Source: Bacteroidota bacterium (lineage in GTDB: Bacteria; Bacteroidota; Bacteroidia; Bacteroidales; CAIXZF01). From it: DNA of 64,000 nucleotides. The position numbers were made by a program, and so were the translations under genes. The stretch is taken from positions 58,653 through 122,652 of the forward strand of contig JAKLIX010000013.1 of NCBI GenBank assembly GCA_022709385.1. Direction: 5' to 3'. Under the pieces are notes generated by a model. The model was not told where the DNA came from, searched no databases, and worked only from the letters and a program-made list of their open reading frames with translations. Positions 1 through 7,598 of this stretch are shown in pieces; the stretch's first letter is position 1, and every line of letters starts with the position of its first letter.

Positions 1-376
1 TTTCCAGAGCCTTCAATATCAGCCGGTGTGCCGGATTCTCTTTCGGCTGGATTACGACTTCGGGCAGTTCAATGGTAGTCTTCTGCATGGTGAAATCAAG
101 GCGGCCGCTTTTACCGACCCTGATTTCACGGGCCTTATATCCTACATAGGAGGCCTTCAATGCAGGAAAGGGAGTCGCGGAGCGGAGCTGGTATTTCCCG
201 TCAATATCACTATATCCGCCAAAGCGACCGTCTGCAAACACCAGGCTCACAAAAGCCAGGGGTTCTCCGCTTTCCTCGTCAGTTATCCGGCCATATACCC
301 GGTAATCCTGTGCCCCAACATACCTGGCACAAAATACCAGTAATATCACAATTAAAAGGGATCTCGGCAAAGGCAT
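1..376 (-). CDS. DUF5686/carboxypeptidase-regulatory-like outer-membrane protein, N-terminal part only
   Basis: The reading frame opens at an ATG (complement of 374-376) and is still open at base 1, so the rest lies outside the window. The first 23 residues are a Sec signal peptide (MPLPRSLLIVILL, cleavage near VGAQ). Then comes a carboxypeptidase-regulatory-like beta-sandwich with the usual words GRITDEESGEPLAFVSL, GGYSDIDGKYQL and SYVGYKARE. It is followed by ELPEVVIQPKENPAHRLI; the ENPAHR stretch is typical of the DUF5686 group of large Bacteroidota outer-membrane proteins. A TAnnTTTG box lies 18 bases upstream, divergent from the CHAD gene. It could instead be a TonB-dependent-receptor-like protein, but ENPAHR argues for DUF5686. 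Confidence 0.75.
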   Translation of the reverse strand, partial: MPLPRSLLIVILLVFCARYVGAQDYRVYGRITDEESGEPLAFVSLVFADGRFGGYSDIDGKYQLRSATPFPALKASYVGYKAREIRVGKSGRLDFTMQKTTIELPEVVIQPKENPAHRLILKALE

Positions 377-393
377 CTTGCAAAAAACGACGG

Positions 394-401
394 CAAATAT
401 A
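394..401 (-). promoter_or_regulatory. Bacteroidota -7 box (TATATTTG) for the DUF5686 gene
   Basis: TATATTTG on the minus strand matches the TAnnTTTG -7 consensus of Bacteroidota primary sigma. It ends 17 bases before the ATG at 376. No clear TTTG -33 box at the usual 19-21 spacing is visible. Confidence 0.5.
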
Positions 402-447
402 TACGATCTTAACGTAAACTTAACTTATTCTTTGTAAATTAGTACTT

Positions 448-455
448 TATATTTG
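448..455 (+). promoter_or_regulatory. Bacteroidota -7 box (TATATTTG) for the CHAD gene
   Basis: TATATTTG lies 17 bases before the ATG at 473 and makes a divergent promoter pair with the box at 394-401. Confidence 0.5.
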
Positions 456-472
456 CTTTTTCTAAAGACGAC

Positions 473-1294
473 ATGGGTATTGCAGATGATTTCACACGCC
501 TGGGCCTCAGTTATTGCCATCACCGCGACATCCTGCTCAGGTCGCAGGACGAAATCTCCGTACATCAACTCAGGCTGAGCGTCAAAAAAATGAGGGCGCT
601 CTTTGACCTGATGGAAAGCATCGCACCGGAACGTTTTTCGACTTCCGCCCATCTGGGGGAGATCCGCCAGGTATTCCGGTATTCATCCGCTTTACGCGAT
701 CTTCAGGTGCAGAAGGGAATTTTTCATGACATTGGCAAGTTAAAACAGAAGAAGTACACAAGTCTGATCAGCTTCCTGGATCAACTTGAAAAACAACAAT
801 TTACACAGCTCAGGAAGAAACTCCGCAAGACCGGGGACCAGGTTTTCACCATGCTCAGCGACTATATTGCCGTTACCTTCGACAGCCGCTATGATGAAGC
901 GGAAATCCGTCAGATTTTCAAATGGCGCGCCACCGGCCTGCTGAGAGATGCTGCCGGGATTTTTGATACCGGCTACGAAGCAAAAGCATTGCACGAAATC
1001 CGGAGGAAGGTCAAACAAGCCTATTTCCTGATGAAATTCAGAGCCATAAAGAATATCAGGACGAAGGACATGCAGCTTGGTTCGGCTGCGCTTCACAGGC
1101 TGGAAGAGCGCCTGGGAAGCTGGAACGACACCGAGGTGTCGCTGGACTATTTCAAAACATTCCGGAAGGGTTCCGGCAGGGAAGTGAAGGAATCTGCCAT
1201 CTACCGCGATCTGCACAGGGAGCTGAAAGAGCGCAATACGCATTTATACCTGGCATCGCTGTTCCTTGTAAGTAAAACGCTGTTCAGGAAATAA
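473..1294 (+). CDS. CHAD domain-containing protein
   Basis: This 273-residue protein is almost wholly a CHAD domain, an all-helical fold that binds polyphosphate through basic and histidine residues. The first conserved motif is SVHQLRLSVKKMRAL, with His31, Arg34, Lys38, Lys39 and Arg41. The mirror motif ALHEIRRKVKQAYFLMKF lies around residue 170, as expected of a two-fold repeated domain. There is no signal peptide, so it should be cytosolic. It stands alone, with no CYTH/triphosphatase partner or polyphosphate kinase next to it, and converges on mazG with a 2-base gap. The start is supported by the TATATTTG box 17 bases upstream. The CHAD call is firm; polyphosphate binding is inferred from the family. 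Confidence 0.85.
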   Translation: MGIADDFTRLGLSYCHHRDILLRSQDEISVHQLRLSVKKMRALFDLMESIAPERFSTSAHLGEIRQVFRYSSALRDLQVQKGIFHDIGKLKQKKYTSLISFLDQLEKQQFTQLRKKLRKTGDQVFTMLSDYIAVTFDSRYDEAEIRQIFKWRATGLLRDAAGIFDTGYEAKALHEIRRKVKQAYFLMKFRAIKNIRTKDMQLGSAALHRLEERLGSWNDTEVSLDYFKTFRKGSGREVKESAIYRDLHRELKERNTHLYLASLFLVSKTLFRK

Positions 1295-1296
1295 GC

Positions 1297-1638
1297 CTAA
1301 GGTTGGCGGCTTAGTTTGGGATTATTGAAATGCCGGGCGGCATCCCTGCCTGTTTTTTTCTCCAGGTTACGGGTAAAAGCCTCCGTAAGATCAATCCCGG
1401 TCTGGTTGGCCAGACATATCAATACGAACAGCACATCGGCGAATTCATCGGCAAGGCCGGCTTGCTCCTCTCCCGGCTTGCTGCTTTGTTCACCGTATTG
1501 CCTGGCGATGATGCGTGCTGTTTCTCCGACCTCCTCCACCAGCAAGGCCAGGTTGGTAAGTTCGTTGAAATACCTGACACCATGTTGTCCGATCCATTGA
1601 TCGACCATTTGCTGGGCTTCTTTCAGGGTGATCTCCAT
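1297..1638 (-). CDS. MazG-like nucleotide pyrophosphohydrolase
   Basis: A small 113-residue all-alpha NTP pyrophosphatase. The metal-binding pattern is clear: LLVEEVGETARII gives ExxE, and LADEFADVLFVLICLANQ gives the ExxD of the second helix. It hydrolyses (d)NTPs to NMP and pyrophosphate and is usually a house-cleaning enzyme. The length fits the short single-domain MazG/YpjD type rather than the double-domain MazG of E. coli. It lies 3 bases after dtd in the same direction, so the two are probably co-transcribed and pair two quality-control functions. Substrate preference cannot be read from sequence. Confidence 0.85.
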   Translation of the reverse strand: MEITLKEAQQMVDQWIGQHGVRYFNELTNLALLVEEVGETARIIARQYGEQSSKPGEEQAGLADEFADVLFVLICLANQTGIDLTEAFTRNLEKKTGRDAARHFNNPKLSRQP

Positions 1639-1641
1639 GGC

Positions 1642-2094
1642 TTATTCCTTGTTTTTAGTGTCGATCAGAATGGTAACCGGGCCACTGTTCACGAGTGACA
1701 CATCCATCATGGCACCGAAACGTCCGGTACTTACTTTTTTCCCGAGGGCTGCTTCAAAGCTGCGGATGAAATATTCATACAGCGGGACCGCCTTAGCGGA
1801 AGCGGCTGCCCGGATGTAGGACGGTCTGTTCCCTTTCCTGGTACTGGCATGGAGGGTAAACTGGCTGACGATCAGGGCGTCTCCTCCGGTCTCGATCAGG
1901 CTGAGGTTCATGACCCCGAACTGATCAGGAAAAATCCTGAGCTTTGAGATCCTGGCGGCAAGCCATTCGGCATCTTCCTCCCCATCTGCTTCCTCTATTC
2001 CGAGCAGGATCAGCAAACCCTTTCCGATAGCCGCAAGCGTTCCTCCGTCGATACTGACTTCCGCCTGACGCACTCTCTGGATTACAGCTCTCAT
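1642..2094 (-). CDS. dtd: D-aminoacyl-tRNA deacylase
   Basis: DTD removes D-amino acids, and glycine from mischarged tRNA-Ala, by hydrolysing the ester on tRNA. The 150-residue length is standard. The N-terminus MRAVIQRVRQAEV is the family signature, and the two active-site motifs are present: SQFTL at residues 77-81 and NSGPVT at 136-141 (family pattern NxGPVT). The homodimer acts in the cytosol. It precedes mazG by 3 bases and follows rsgA with a 34-base gap, so rsgA-dtd-mazG is a likely leftward operon of translation and nucleotide quality-control genes. Confidence 0.93.
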   Translation of the reverse strand: MRAVIQRVRQAEVSIDGGTLAAIGKGLLILLGIEEADGEEDAEWLAARISKLRIFPDQFGVMNLSLIETGGDALIVSQFTLHASTRKGNRPSYIRAAASAKAVPLYEYFIRSFEAALGKKVSTGRFGAMMDVSLVNSGPVTILIDTKNKE

Positions 2095-2128
2095 CTTAAC
2101 TCATTTATTTTCAAGTAAATTATTGGGT

Positions 2129-3064
2129 TTACTCCCAGTCATTCTCCTCAAGGTCCTCGTCGTTCACGATGGCCAGGTAGCTGCGATACCTTGAGGGATG
2201 GATCTTTCCCTCCTGCAGGGCTTCCTTGACCGCACAGGCAGGCTCCTGCAAATGGAGGCAATTGTGAAACCGGCAACGGTGCTGCAGTTCCCTGAATTCA
2301 GGAAATCGCTCGGCAACCTCTTCCTTTCTGAAGTCTGTGAGTCCGAATTCCCTGATACCGGGAGTGTCAATGATAAAGGTATCGCCGGGCAGTTCAATCA
2401 TTTCTGCAAAAGTCGTGGTATGTTTTCCCTTCTGGTGATAGGCCGAGAGTTCTCCTGTTTTCAGGCTGATGCCCGGAAATATGGCATTGATTAGCGCTGA
2501 TTTGCCTACGCCCGAGGGGCCTGAGAAAAGTGTGACTTTCCCGTCCAGGTGTTCTTTCAGCAGCGGGATACTGTCACCGGTAAGGGCTGAAACCGGGATG
2601 CACGGATAACCCACCCCGGTATAAACACCAAGGAGGTAATGGTAATACGCTGCCGCTTTGGTTTCCCCGTAAAGGTCGGTCTTGTTAAACACGAGTCCGG
2701 CCGGAATATGATATGCTTCCGAAGTGGTCAGGAAACGGTCGATAAAGCCCTGCGGGGTCCGTGGAAATGCAGCCGTCACGATAAGGAAAGCCTGGTCAAG
2801 ATTGGCGGCAATCACATGATAGACTTTCGACATCCGGGTGGCTTTCCGGATGATATAATTATGTCGGGGGTGAATTTCATTGATCAGTCCGGGATCACTG
2901 ACCGTGTTCTGAAGAAAACTCACCCGGTCACCAACAGCCACAGGATTGGTGGCCTTTTTCCCGTGAATCTTGAACTGCCCCTTCAGCCTGCAATCCACGC
3001 GGGTTCCGTCAGACGTCCTTACCAGCACCTGACTGCCGGTGGTTTTAATGACAATCCCTTCCAA
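2129..3064 (-). CDS. rsgA: Ribosome small-subunit-dependent GTPase A
   Basis: RsgA is a circularly permuted GTPase that checks late 30S subunit assembly. The 311-residue protein has an N-terminal OB-fold (about residues 1-70) and then the permuted G motifs in the order that defines the family: G4 NKTD (127-130), G1 GPSGVGKS (182-189) and G3 DTPG (233-236). The C-terminal zinc knuckle is visible as Cys264, Cys269, His271 and Cys277. Length and start (MEGIVIKTTGSQVLVRT) are normal. The small cupin gene lies 13 bases upstream in the same direction. Confidence 0.95.
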   Translation of the reverse strand: MEGIVIKTTGSQVLVRTSDGTRVDCRLKGQFKIHGKKATNPVAVGDRVSFLQNTVSDPGLINEIHPRHNYIIRKATRMSKVYHVIAANLDQAFLIVTAAFPRTPQGFIDRFLTTSEAYHIPAGLVFNKTDLYGETKAAAYYHYLLGVYTGVGYPCIPVSALTGDSIPLLKEHLDGKVTLFSGPSGVGKSALINAIFPGISLKTGELSAYHQKGKHTTTFAEMIELPGDTFIIDTPGIREFGLTDFRKEEVAERFPEFRELQHRCRFHNCLHLQEPACAVKEALQEGKIHPSRYRSYLAIVNDEDLEENDWE

Positions 3065-3077
3065 TTCCCTGCTGGTT

Positions 3078-3347
3078 TTACCCGAATTGATAATGCTTCT
3101 TCACGTCTTTCAGGATACACCAGGTGCAACTCAGGCCTTCCGGGAAGGTCACATAATCCCCGGGACCTATACGAACTTCGCCATCGCCGGTTTTCACCAC
3201 CACTTCGCCTTCCAGGAAAAGACAAACCTCCGTCTCATCATAAGTGTAAGGAAATTCAGACACCTCCTTTGTCCATACAGGCCAGTTGCGGATACCTTTT
3301 TCGGTGATTTCTGCTTCGCTCAGTTTTTCAACTTTAATTTTTCCCAT
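3078..3347 (-). CDS. Small cupin-domain protein (Cupin_3/DUF861-like)
   Basis: An 89-residue single-domain cupin. The start MGKIKVEKLSEAEI is chosen because the open frame further upstream overlaps the end of dprA and reads as nonsense, and because homologues start with this MxKIKVEK word followed by a W-P-W segment (NWPVWTKE). The cupin motifs are condensed: FPYTYDETEVCLFLEGEVVV and IGPGDYVTFPEGLSCTWCI. The metal-site histidines of catalytic cupins are largely missing, so a binding role is as likely as catalysis. ATG 27 bases upstream (MGSINSDQI) is the alternative start. It lies 13 bases before rsgA. The substrate is unknown. Confidence 0.75.
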   Translation of the reverse strand: MGKIKVEKLSEAEITEKGIRNWPVWTKEVSEFPYTYDETEVCLFLEGEVVVKTGDGEVRIGPGDYVTFPEGLSCTWCILKDVKKHYQFG

Positions 3348-3442
3348 GATCTGATCAGAATTAATTGAACCCATTACCAGGGAATCTCCCCCAGCAGGGA
3401 CAAACATATTTAAAAAAACCTTACCAGCGGAAAATACAGCCT

Positions 3443-4540
3443 TCAGTTTTTCAGGGTAAAGCGTTTGCCCGGCAGGGCGCTGACCAGGTTTTTCATCTCG
3501 AGTTCCAGCAGCACCGCCGACATTTTCGAGATGGTGTAGCCACTGACCATACACAGCAGATCGATTCCCGATTCCCCGTTTTCCTGCAGGATTTTCACCA
3601 CGTATTCCTCATCCTGGCCCAGGTTTAAGAGCAATTCGGTTTGTACGGGGCGCATGATTTTATTCTGCTTCACCCAGTTCATCAGTTCGGGAAGGGCTTC
3701 GGGAGCGGGAAGCAGGGCGGCACGGTTCGAGGAGACAAGATAATGGCAGCCATCCGACATGGGATCGCCCCAGCGGCCGGGAACGACAAACACATCGCGG
3801 TTGTATGAATTGGCCAGACCGGCCGTGATCAGCGCGCCTCCACCCCGGGCTGCTTCCACCACGATCACACAATCCGACAAGCCTGCGATGATCCTGTTTC
3901 TTTTCGGGAAGTTCTCCTTGTCGGGATTGGTGCCGGTGAAATAATCACTCAGCAGGGCACCGCCGGATTCTATCATCTTGATTGCAAGCTGTTTATTTGC
4001 AGGAGGATAAATCCTGTCGAGCCCGTGCGCCAGTACCCCTGCTGTTGGTAAACCAGCGGTCAGCGCCGACCGGTGCGAAACCGTATCAATACCGTAAGCC
4101 AGGCCGCTGACAATCAGGGGACGATGCTCCCTGATCCCCTCTACCAGCGCCTGGCAGGATCTGATCCCGTAGTCCGTCGCTCTGCGCGTCCCGACCACCG
4201 CCACAACCACGGCAGTATCCAGGTTCACTTCACCCCGGCAAAACAACACCAGGGGCGCATCTGCGCATTGCTTCAACCTGAATGGATAACACTCACTCTC
4301 ATAAGTCATTACACGTATCCCCGCCTTTGCGGCATAGGCCAATTCCCGCTCCGCAGCTTCCAGCATTTGCTGGCGGGCAACACGGTTTGCCAGACAATCA
4401 CCAATACCCGGAATCTTTTGCAAAGTGCCCCTTTTTTCATGAAACACCGCTTCCGCATTACCGCAATAGGCAATCAACCTGCGGGCGGTTATGTCCCCGA
4501 TTCCCGGAACCATTTTTAAAGCAAGCAGATATTTTAGCAT
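3443..4540 (-). CDS. dprA: DNA-processing protein DprA
   Basis: DprA binds incoming single-stranded DNA during natural transformation and loads RecA. The 365-residue protein has an N-terminal HhH/SAM-like part (VPGIGDITARRLI and a second IPGIGDCLANRV). The central extended Rossmann domain carries the signature SGLAYGIDTVSHRSAL and FPKRNRIIAGLSDCVIVVEA. A C-terminal winged helix (EEYVVKILQENGESGIDLL) completes it. The start at 4540 is preferred to the ATG 27 bases upstream because a Shine-Dalgarno sequence sits in front of it at 4545-4551. No other competence gene is nearby, so natural transformation in this organism remains unproven. Confidence 0.94.
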   Translation of the reverse strand: MLKYLLALKMVPGIGDITARRLIAYCGNAEAVFHEKRGTLQKIPGIGDCLANRVARQQMLEAAERELAYAAKAGIRVMTYESECYPFRLKQCADAPLVLFCRGEVNLDTAVVVAVVGTRRATDYGIRSCQALVEGIREHRPLIVSGLAYGIDTVSHRSALTAGLPTAGVLAHGLDRIYPPANKQLAIKMIESGGALLSDYFTGTNPDKENFPKRNRIIAGLSDCVIVVEAARGGGALITAGLANSYNRDVFVVPGRWGDPMSDGCHYLVSSNRAALLPAPEALPELMNWVKQNKIMRPVQTELLLNLGQDEEYVVKILQENGESGIDLLCMVSGYTISKMSAVLLELEMKNLVSALPGKRFTLKN

Positions 4541-4544
4541 CTTT

Positions 4545-4551
4545 ACCTCCT
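4545..4551 (-). promoter_or_regulatory. Strong Shine-Dalgarno (AGGAGGT) deciding the dprA start
   Basis: AGGAGGT on the minus strand ends 4 bases before the ATG at 4540. Bacteroidota genes usually lack such sites, so it fixes the start and marks dprA as unusual here. Confidence 0.7.
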
Positions 4552-4611
4552 GTTTATTTTGATGCATTTTTTTCGTAAACCGGAAAAAATTGCCTCGATA
4601 TTTTTAGAAAA

Positions 4612-5688
4612 ATGTTGAAAAAGGTGCTGATATCACCCCTCGACTGGGGTCTCGGACATGCAAGCCGCTGTATTCCGCTGATCAGGAAACTGCAGGCATT
4701 TTCCTGCGAGGTGATTCTTGCCAGCTCCGGAGATGCCCTGACGATGCTGCTGTCAGAATTTCCCGATCTGTACTGTATCTCCCTTCCAGACAGCAACATA
4801 CGCTATTCTTCCCGCCTGCTTACTTACCCGGCCCTGCTGTTGCAGCTGCCCCGGCTGGCTCAACAGCTGAAACGGGAAAATGAAATTACAAGGGATATCG
4901 TCAGGGATCACCGGATCGATGCGATCATCTCCGACAATCGCTACGGGGTTTACCATCCCGGGATCCCGTCTGTGTTGATGACCCATCAGCTTGAGATCCG
5001 TTCACCGCTGGGCCATCCTTTGTTTAAAGGGCTGATCCGTAAGCTCCATGCCGGCCTGATCTCCCGTTTCGACCAATGCTGGATCCCCGACTTCCCCGGC
5101 AGCTTAAACCTCTCGGGAGCGCTGTCGCATGGTTTCCCGCTTCCGGAAAACTATCATTATATCGGTCCGCTGAGCAGATTCAGACCGGGCAGGGCTTCAC
5201 CGGACAATACAGCTAAAACAATCACCGTGCTGCTTTCCGGTCCGGAACCCCAGCGAAGCCGGCTGGAGGCTATCCTGCTGCCGCAATGCAGGGAACTCGG
5301 TCTTCCGGTCAGCTTTATCAGAGGCAGGCCTAGTACTGTGGATAACCTGCCTGCGAACGGAAAGGTAAAATGTTATAATTATCTATCCTATAGCAATTTA
5401 CATTCAATATTACAAGAAACTGACCTTGTCATCTGCCGCTCGGGTTATTCCTCGGTGATGGATCTGTTCAGGCTTCAGAAACGGGCGCTGCTGATACCCA
5501 CGCCTGCCCAGAGCGAGCAGCAATACCTGGCGGGATACCACCGTGAACAGGGGAATTTTTATTCCGTTTCCCAGTCAAGGCTCAGGCTGGCCCGTGACAT
5601 CCCCCGCTCCATGGATTGCTTTCCGGGCTTCCGTTCAGAAGATGTGTCACTTCTGGATACGGCCCTGAAAAATTTTATTGGCATTTAG
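4612..5688 (+). CDS. MurG-like GT-B glycosyltransferase
   Basis: A 358-residue GT-B glycosyltransferase-like protein. The N-terminus KKVLISPLDWGLGHASRCIPL is the glycine-rich acceptor loop found in MurG/UGT-type enzymes. The C-terminal half has TDLVICRSGYSSVMDLFRL followed by LIPTPAQSEQQYLAGY, the nucleotide-sugar binding region of Glyco_tran_28_C proteins. No signal peptide or membrane segment is seen, so it should act on the cytosolic face of the membrane. It is followed 40 bases later by a GtrA-type flippase-like protein in the same direction, which suggests envelope glycan or glycolipid modification. It is not MurG itself: the division-cluster context is absent and the sequence is diverged. 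Donor and acceptor are unknown. Confidence 0.75.
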   Translation: MLKKVLISPLDWGLGHASRCIPLIRKLQAFSCEVILASSGDALTMLLSEFPDLYCISLPDSNIRYSSRLLTYPALLLQLPRLAQQLKRENEITRDIVRDHRIDAIISDNRYGVYHPGIPSVLMTHQLEIRSPLGHPLFKGLIRKLHAGLISRFDQCWIPDFPGSLNLSGALSHGFPLPENYHYIGPLSRFRPGRASPDNTAKTITVLLSGPEPQRSRLEAILLPQCRELGLPVSFIRGRPSTVDNLPANGKVKCYNYLSYSNLHSILQETDLVICRSGYSSVMDLFRLQKRALLIPTPAQSEQQYLAGYHREQGNFYSVSQSRLRLARDIPRSMDCFPGFRSEDVSLLDTALKNFIGI

Positions 5689-5728
5689 TGAAATTTAGCT
5701 GACTTTTGCAGCCTAGCGGACCCAGCGA

Positions 5729-6124
5729 ATGAGTGATATCTGGAGCATTGATTTTCTGACTAAATTTCTGAAGTTCGGCGCTGTCGGTGCATCCGGCCTG
5801 ATCGTGGACTTTGGGTTTACCGCCTTGTGCAAAGAGGTTTTCCGCATTCAGAAGTATATCTCCAATGCCATCGGCTTTACCCTGGCTGCCTCCAGCAATT
5901 ATTACCTGAACCGCATCTGGACCTTTGAAAGCACAAATCCCCGTATCGCGGTGGAATACACGGAGTTTCTTCTGATTTCGCTGATCGGGCTGGGGATTAA
6001 CACCCTGATTCTTTACATGCTGGTGAGTAAGGGGAAGATGAATTTTTACCTGTCGAAAGTGTTTGCCATCGCGGTGGTTACTGTCTGGAATTTCCTCGCC
6101 AACGCTTTCTTTACCTTTAAATGA
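5729..6124 (+). CDS. GtrA family membrane protein
   Basis: A 131-residue protein with four predicted membrane helices, the GtrA/DPMS-like fold. Its first helix segment is typical (FLKFGAVGASGLIVDFGFTALCKEV), followed by NAIGFTLAASSNYYLNRIWTF, whose NYxxNRxWTF word is the family hallmark. GtrA proteins are thought to flip or present undecaprenyl-linked sugars for glycan modification. It probably forms an operon with the upstream glycosyltransferase. Confidence 0.88.
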   Translation: MSDIWSIDFLTKFLKFGAVGASGLIVDFGFTALCKEVFRIQKYISNAIGFTLAASSNYYLNRIWTFESTNPRIAVEYTEFLLISLIGLGINTLILYMLVSKGKMNFYLSKVFAIAVVTVWNFLANAFFTFK

Positions 6125-6218
6125 GCGTATGCTCAGCGGCTCATTAAACATGAAACATTTACTCAACCCCCAAAGAATCCGGATGCGGTTTTTAAAGTGA
6201 CAGGGTAGAAAATTGAAG

Positions 6219-7097
6219 TTACTTAGTTCTGGTCATATTGGCCGGAACGCAAAGGATGTAATCCGCCAGTCCGGTGTTTGCCGAATCCAGTTCGCCGGCA
6301 TTTTCCTGTTCTACCGTAGCAATGCTCAGGATCTTCAGGGAAGGATTCAGTTTTTTCAGATACCAGATAATGCCCACATAATTTTCGGAATGATAGCTGC
6401 CGTTCAGGTGCAGCATGATTGAGCCCAGGCCGAGGTTTTTATTGATAAACCAGGCCATGGTGGCATCTTTAACGGCCTGGGCCTTGGGAAAGTTGGCTGA
6501 AACGTGGGTTCCTCCCATATCCATGGACATCAGTTCCTTATATCCTTTCAGTTCCGGGTCAAAGGCTAAGGGCAGGGGCGGGAACAGCGTTTTTGCCGCA
6601 CTGTCAAGACTGTCGAGGGCTTCAAAACCGCCTTTGTTCACCAGGGCGGCATAGCGTCTGGGAATATTGGTGGCAACGAAAGGGATGTTATTTTTACGGG
6701 CAAACTCCACCAGGGGCTTATAGTCTGTGGCATAGTTGGGCCAGAGTTTGGCCTCATCCTCGAAATTCCTGGTTTTGATGGTATTACTGATATATTCATT
6801 GAGCAGCAACTGGTTATCCGATTCAAACATTTCGGCTCCGAACAGGAAAGCGGATCCTTTCTCCTTATGCAAGTCACCGGCCAGTTCCAGTTGAAGCCAA
6901 TGGCAGATAGGGTTATGGTGCTGTTCACCGAAAAACACCACATCGGCTTCGAGCGACTGCTTCAGCAGGTCCTTATAGGAGGTTTCCTTTCCGGATGCTT
7001 TGAACAGCCTGTAGGCAGGTTTATCTCCCTTCATGGCAGTGAATGCCAGGAGGAGGACAAGTAATAACACATTGTTCTGTAAGTATTTACGATTCAT
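6219..7097 (-). CDS. ChaN-family (haem-binding uptake) lipoprotein-like protein
   Basis: A 292-residue exported protein. The start MNRKYLQNNVLLLVLLLAF is preferred since it begins a signal peptide; it overlaps the end of cdd by 11 bases. The ChaN/DUF399 domain is recognised by DVVFFGEQHHNPICHWLQL early, then the long helical part, a central NIPRRYAALVNKGG, and near the end IMLHLNGSYHSENYVGIIWYL. The His residues in GEQHH and GSYHSE are those kept in the family. Campylobacter ChaN binds haem; the role here is inferred. No Cys lipobox is visible after the signal peptide. Confidence 0.82.
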   Translation of the reverse strand: MNRKYLQNNVLLLVLLLAFTAMKGDKPAYRLFKASGKETSYKDLLKQSLEADVVFFGEQHHNPICHWLQLELAGDLHKEKGSAFLFGAEMFESDNQLLLNEYISNTIKTRNFEDEAKLWPNYATDYKPLVEFARKNNIPFVATNIPRRYAALVNKGGFEALDSLDSAAKTLFPPLPLAFDPELKGYKELMSMDMGGTHVSANFPKAQAVKDATMAWFINKNLGLGSIMLHLNGSYHSENYVGIIWYLKKLNPSLKILSIATVEQENAGELDSANTGLADYILCVPANMTRTK

Positions 7098-7587
7098 TTG
7101 GTGAAATTTTAAAGGTAAAAGCGAATGGGAGCAGGTTCGCGGCACTGTCGAGTATGATGACTTTGCCAGCATTCCCTGCCATGATGACCCGGAGGGACTG
7201 ACCTGTTCTGGATTCAGTTTCCTGCATCACCTGCCGGCAGGCGCCACAGGGGGGTATGGGTTCATTGATCTCTCCCTCCCTGCTGATGGCTGTAATGGCA
7301 ATGGCGACCACCTTTTGTGCGGGGTATTGCGCTGCCGCCGCAAAAAGCGCCACACGCTCCGCGCAAAGCCCGGAAGGAAATGCGGCATTCTCCTGGTTGT
7401 TCCCCTTCACCACGGTTCCGTCATCGAGCAGGACGGCAGCTCCGACCCTGAATCCGGAATACGGGGCATATGCATCGATAGCCGCGTTCCTGGCCGAATG
7501 CAGCAATTCCAGATCCTGTGCAGGCAGATCGGACGGGGAATCCAATTCAAGATAATTCAGCGTAAGGGTTCTGTGTTGCATAAGCAA
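7087..7587 (-). CDS. cdd: Cytidine deaminase
   Basis: The enzyme converts cytidine and deoxycytidine to uridine and deoxyuridine in pyrimidine salvage. The zinc site is complete: Cys75-Ala-Glu77 in SGLCAERVAL, and PPCGACRQV with Cys114 and Cys117. The upstream word APYSGFRVGAAVLLDDG is the normal substrate loop. At 166 residues it is slightly longer than the 130-140 of the tetrameric class because of an N-terminal extension of about 25 residues. The gene lies 11 bases after the O-antigen-ligase-like gene and overlaps chaN, so it belongs to the leftward run. Confidence 0.93.
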   Translation of the reverse strand: MLMQHRTLTLNYLELDSPSDLPAQDLELLHSARNAAIDAYAPYSGFRVGAAVLLDDGTVVKGNNQENAAFPSGLCAERVALFAAAAQYPAQKVVAIAITAISREGEINEPIPPCGACRQVMQETESRTGQSLRVIMAGNAGKVIILDSAANLLPFAFTFKISPNES

Positions 7588-7598
7588 TGATCAGATCA